NCBI RefSeq assembly: GCF_001949145.1
Contig: NW_019091710.1
Location: 77,643 to 139,642 of the forward strand
From: Acanthaster planci
Taxonomy: Eukaryota; Echinodermata; Asteroidea; Valvatida; Acanthasteridae
Reading direction: 5' to 3'
DNA length: 62,000 bases
In this document: positions 58,448-62,000 of the stretch, piece after piece
Position numbering within the stretch: the stretch's first letter is position 1
Layout of the letters: each line of letters opens with the position of its first letter
Position numbers and translations under genes: made by a program
Notes under the pieces: model-generated
The model's database searches: none
Seen by the model: only the letters and a program-made list of their open reading frames with translations
What the model was told of the DNA's origin: nothing

Positions 58448-60189
58448 CAAGTTCCCTGCTTGAGGACCCTTGCCCTCAAAAGGTCCAAATCAGTAAACGT
58501 ACTAGTATCTATCAGGATGTACCAAGAAAACTTTCTGCATCCATGTGCCAACATTACTCTGATGTCGGAGGACACTGAAACTGTAACCTTGAACAATTAA
58601 CATTTATACAAAACCAACCGGTAAATCGTTACAAAACTTTAAAACGTTGCAAGAATCATGAGCTCATGCCGTCTAGAGCATTGTACACTTCTTCGAGATC
58701 ACCGATATGTGATCTATACAACAAATATAGGCAAGATGCAAATTCAGGTTGGGTGGGCGAGCACTATGTCCTGCGAAGTAGGCTACCTCAACCGCATACT
58801 AATACGAGGGTACAATACCTATAATGTATCTATCCAAGTCTCAGACTGATTCAGCTACAATTAATTAACCAACACAGAGCCATATCATATCATAAGACAC
58901 ACATAGACACACCATATCCTGCAAAGCAGGCTACCCATCGCAACGCTTACAAGGCGAGAAAAAAACTGTAAAAATCTAGTAACTTCTCATTAACCATCTC
59001 TGGAATTATTGATATTTGAGACATGGAAAGTGATAAACTAACGGTCAAAAAGCTTTGAAGCAAACAAAAAACATTCATGAATTTCGTTTCACATTGATCA
59101 AGTTCTTTGGAGTAACCCTTTTAAAACAAAGTGGATGTAAACAAGCAACTTGCCATATATACTGCATGTGAAACAAGAGCTAGTCATATATGGGTAATGC
59201 ATACTTCAAAGGGAAGTCATATAAATCCTGATTTGGCAGGTTCCCCTTTTTGGTGCTCTGTTCAGGAAATGCAAAGCAAGGTCATTTGGAAATCTAAATA
59301 ATTGCCTAAGTTTACAAAAAGTAACTGTACCCCATCTTCAAAACTTCTTTCAATTATAGCAAGTGAACCAACATCTAGCAATGGGTCGAATATGATGAAT
59401 TCTCCAACAATGTCTCGCATTAGGGCTGACCAATAAAAAATCAATACAAGGCTGTCAGAGATTAAAATGAATTGGACACACAATACAATTTGTGCAACGA
59501 GCATATACCTTACATATACTTTACATACCCAGGACAACAGCTGGAGATTTAAAGCCCAAAACGGCAAAATCACTTCCAATAACATCTATAGGAAACAGAC
59601 TTTAAAAATTCTCAATCAGTCACTGTTACATCTCGGGTGCACTGTACCCGGAGATGTCAAAAAATCTGACATACCCAATTAAAGGGCGAGAATAAACAGC
59701 TGAATATTATCAACTACAGAAAGTCCTGCGCAAATAATAACCGATAGGAAACATAACGCTAACAATCTCTTACAAGCTTAAAAGCGAAAAAAAAAACACT
59801 TTCAATTTGTATGGTACAAACAAAACTAAGTGGCGAATGTTAATCAGAAAACTAAACATTTCCTTAAAATAGAAGGTCTCGCGGGTAAACTGCACGGTGA
59901 CAAAGTCTAACAAAGTCCTATATACGGGGTCATATACAAATACCCACTAAATAGTGAGAACATCAGAAGTTGGAACTTAAACAATTGTAAAATGGCAGCA
60001 GCTAAACGTTGGAAGTGACTAGATACTAACCCGTGAAACCTGGTCTGCTATTTTTCTCAAGACTCTTAGAGGGTTCATGCTTGGACTATGTTTACAACGT
60101 TAGCAGCTACACGAAACACAAAAATTCCCGTCACATATTTGGGGCACTGACTTTGGAAATTATGCAAAACATCCCGATGCCAAATGTAA

Positions 60190-60640
60190 TGTAGTGAAAA
60201 TGTCAGTTGAATACAGAGAACTTGCAGTGCATAAGTTCATTTAAATGTCAGTATATTTGCAGAAGTGAGCACAAATCGTTAAAGGTTTTGCACTCCTTCA
60301 TGATATGCAGTAAATTCTGATAAATGCACGATGCATGTCAAGGTCGCAAGCAACCCGGTCAGAGTTCACGGGGAGTGGCGAATTACCCACAGCGTACTCT
60401 GTGGTATCACTGCAACGCATACACGATCTACAAACGTTCGCTACGAAAAACGTGGACAAAACTGACTTATGACAGGAGTAAACGTACGGCAGAACACCTT
60501 CCCTCTGACAAGGCTAAAATCTAACAAAATTGGCCCAACTGTGGCTGACTGGCGCTCGCGCGCCCGTGTCTTCTGAAAAAACGAGAAGAAAGACGGAGCT
60601 CGAGCGTCTAAAAACGCTAATTAATACTCATGATCCCTAC
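60190..60640. repeat. Diverged dispersed repeat, copy 2
   Basis: The counterpart of 57887-58447, about 100 bp shorter through several internal deletions. Both end in CTAATTAATA.TCAT.ATCC. The 1.7 kb between the copies shows no gene. Confidence 0.65.
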
Positions 60641-62000
60641 AGAAATAATCTCCATCAAATGAAAATGGGACTCATGATCAATCTTGAAGTGTGGAAAGGG
60701 TGGGAGTTCTAGTTCGGCTTGGTTCTACCCATAATATTGATCGAAAAACAAGAACAAACAAACTTTGACTGTGCAATGTTGATTAAATTCTATATTGAGA
60801 CGACATTTATTTGGTCTCAGAGGGAGACAAAGCCAAAACCTAAATAGTTTTTTGCTCTTGCATAAAAATATATTGAGGAGGGTCAGTCGAACGAAGATTC
60901 TATTTTTTCCCGCAGGTGTAAAACAGTACACATAGTGCACACACTGGTTCACCCTCGTTTTTGTCTTTTAAGTATGGAAAGGATGGCCACTTGCCTCAAA
61001 TATAGCCCTCGTTTATTACTTTTTCATTCAGTTGAGGAAGAAATACTTCGAAAAACATGTAACGAAATGCAAGATCCTGTAATCTGGTTTTAGGGACTCG
61101 GTTGGCGAGACACTGGCAGTTTCGAGGAGGCTGTAATTGTATTTGTTGAGTAAATCAGACACATTGCCTCTTCAACATATGTATGTGATGTAGCGAGCCG
61201 TAATGCCACATGCACACACAGACGCACTGTTATCGCGAAAGAAAGCTTCTAAGCTTCCACCAAGCTTCTAAGCTTCCAACCACCGTATTTCTTCTTAATT
61301 TCTTTGGATTTCCTGTCGGCCCAACGACAATGGGAACTGTTGAAGGAACGGAACACCAAAAGATACAGACTGATTCGCTGACGGTGTCCCAGTCACTCAG
61401 GCGCGCATCTCTAAACTTGACGAGCGCGTGGTTTGGTTAGCAGTGCGCTCCATTGGCTGATGAGGAAGCATTCAATGTGTGCGTTCGATTAGCTTCCCTG
61501 AATACACCAGTGTTACACCAAGGTAAGCCTCGAAATGAGGCGAATCGAACGATGCAGTGTATTCTCCCGGGCATTCTTGGAAAAAGGTCAAGTCCCCGCC
61601 ACGTTCCATCCTGTTCATGCTCGAACAGTCCATCTGTGACTTCATTACCTTGGGCAGCCTCCACAGACCCACTCACCAGCGGAGGTAGTGGTGGCTGACA
61701 CCAGGGCAGGCACGGAGATCACGCGATGGCAAAACGAACACTCTCGTGTAAGTTTGACTTACACGTGTAAGCTAATCGAACGGTACCCAATGTTCATCTC
61801 TTTTGTCCACGTGCGTGGGGAAACTGCGCAGGAATGGCTCCTGATTATTGTCACCGAATCGGTCTATAGATACTGAGGGCTCTGAACTCCAAATAAACGA
61901 AAGGTAATCAGGCGTTTCCTTGATGGCAACGACGTGCAACCTCATGATTTTACGGCAAAACCCCTGGCTTAGGGTGGAAATGTCCAAAACTCTAGACGGA
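60641..62000. other. Right end of window, no supportable gene
   Basis: It contains a small duplication of AAGCTTCTAAGCTTCCA (61246-61282) and a pair of inverted CGTTCGATTAGCTT motifs (about 61483 and 61772) that may bound a MITE. No exon is recognised. Confidence 0.4.

Noticed and set aside
61470-61795. Possible MITE bounded by CGTTCGATTAGCTT inverted motifs
   Set aside because: Only 14 bases match and no longer arms or target duplication were found, so it was not listed as a mobile element.
1-62000. CRISPR arrays, operons, bacterial promoters
   Set aside because: The window is clearly eukaryotic; the tandem repeats lack unique equal-length spacers and no bacterial gene organisation is present.

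Overview
This is a eukaryotic genomic window, most likely from a marine invertebrate deuterostome. An echinoderm or another ambulacrarian is my best guess, and a lancelet is not excluded. The evidence is split genes with GT-AG introns, a receptor family typical of such animals, many fold-back and other interspersed repeats, a sized assembly gap (N at 36765-37636), and no operon-like packing. The species cannot be fixed from the sequence alone. Every convincing protein-coding gene lies on the minus strand, so gene order is best read from high to low coordinate.

Layout. (1) 3682-11761: a three-exon gene for a seven-transmembrane receptor of the secretin/adhesion-like class. It has a signal peptide, a somatomedin-B domain and a large cysteine-rich ectodomain. 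(2) 14064-22511, 25568-38321 and 45100-55217: three tandem, head-to-tail paralogues of an SLC22-type (organic ion transporter-like) major facilitator gene. They have the same ten coding exons, the same intron phases and nearly identical exon lengths. All splice sites could be read directly. They are called A, B and C here. Each encodes a normal core of about 537 residues followed by a very long acidic Gly/Ser/Asp-rich cytoplasmic tail (195, 321 and 265 residues) with a PPxY-like motif. (3) The introns and spacers hold a decayed LINE, a tRNA-derived SINE, several families of inverted-repeat elements (MITEs or fold-backs), minisatellites and a diverged 0.5-kb repeat pair. (4) 1-3.6 kb and 55.6-62 kb contain no gene that I can support.

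How the parts relate. The transporter array arose by unequal duplication. The 5' flanks, parts of several introns and the 3' flanks are still alignable between copies. The copies differ mostly in the middle membrane exons and in the tail. Copy A has a one-base frameshift in the tail exon. Copy C has an in-frame stop with similar coding sequence beyond it. Copy B has the longest open tail. The receptor gene is a neighbour with no evident functional link. I found no convincing sign of a new multi-gene system. The most unusual features are the long acidic tails with three different termini and the uneven divergence between exons of the array.
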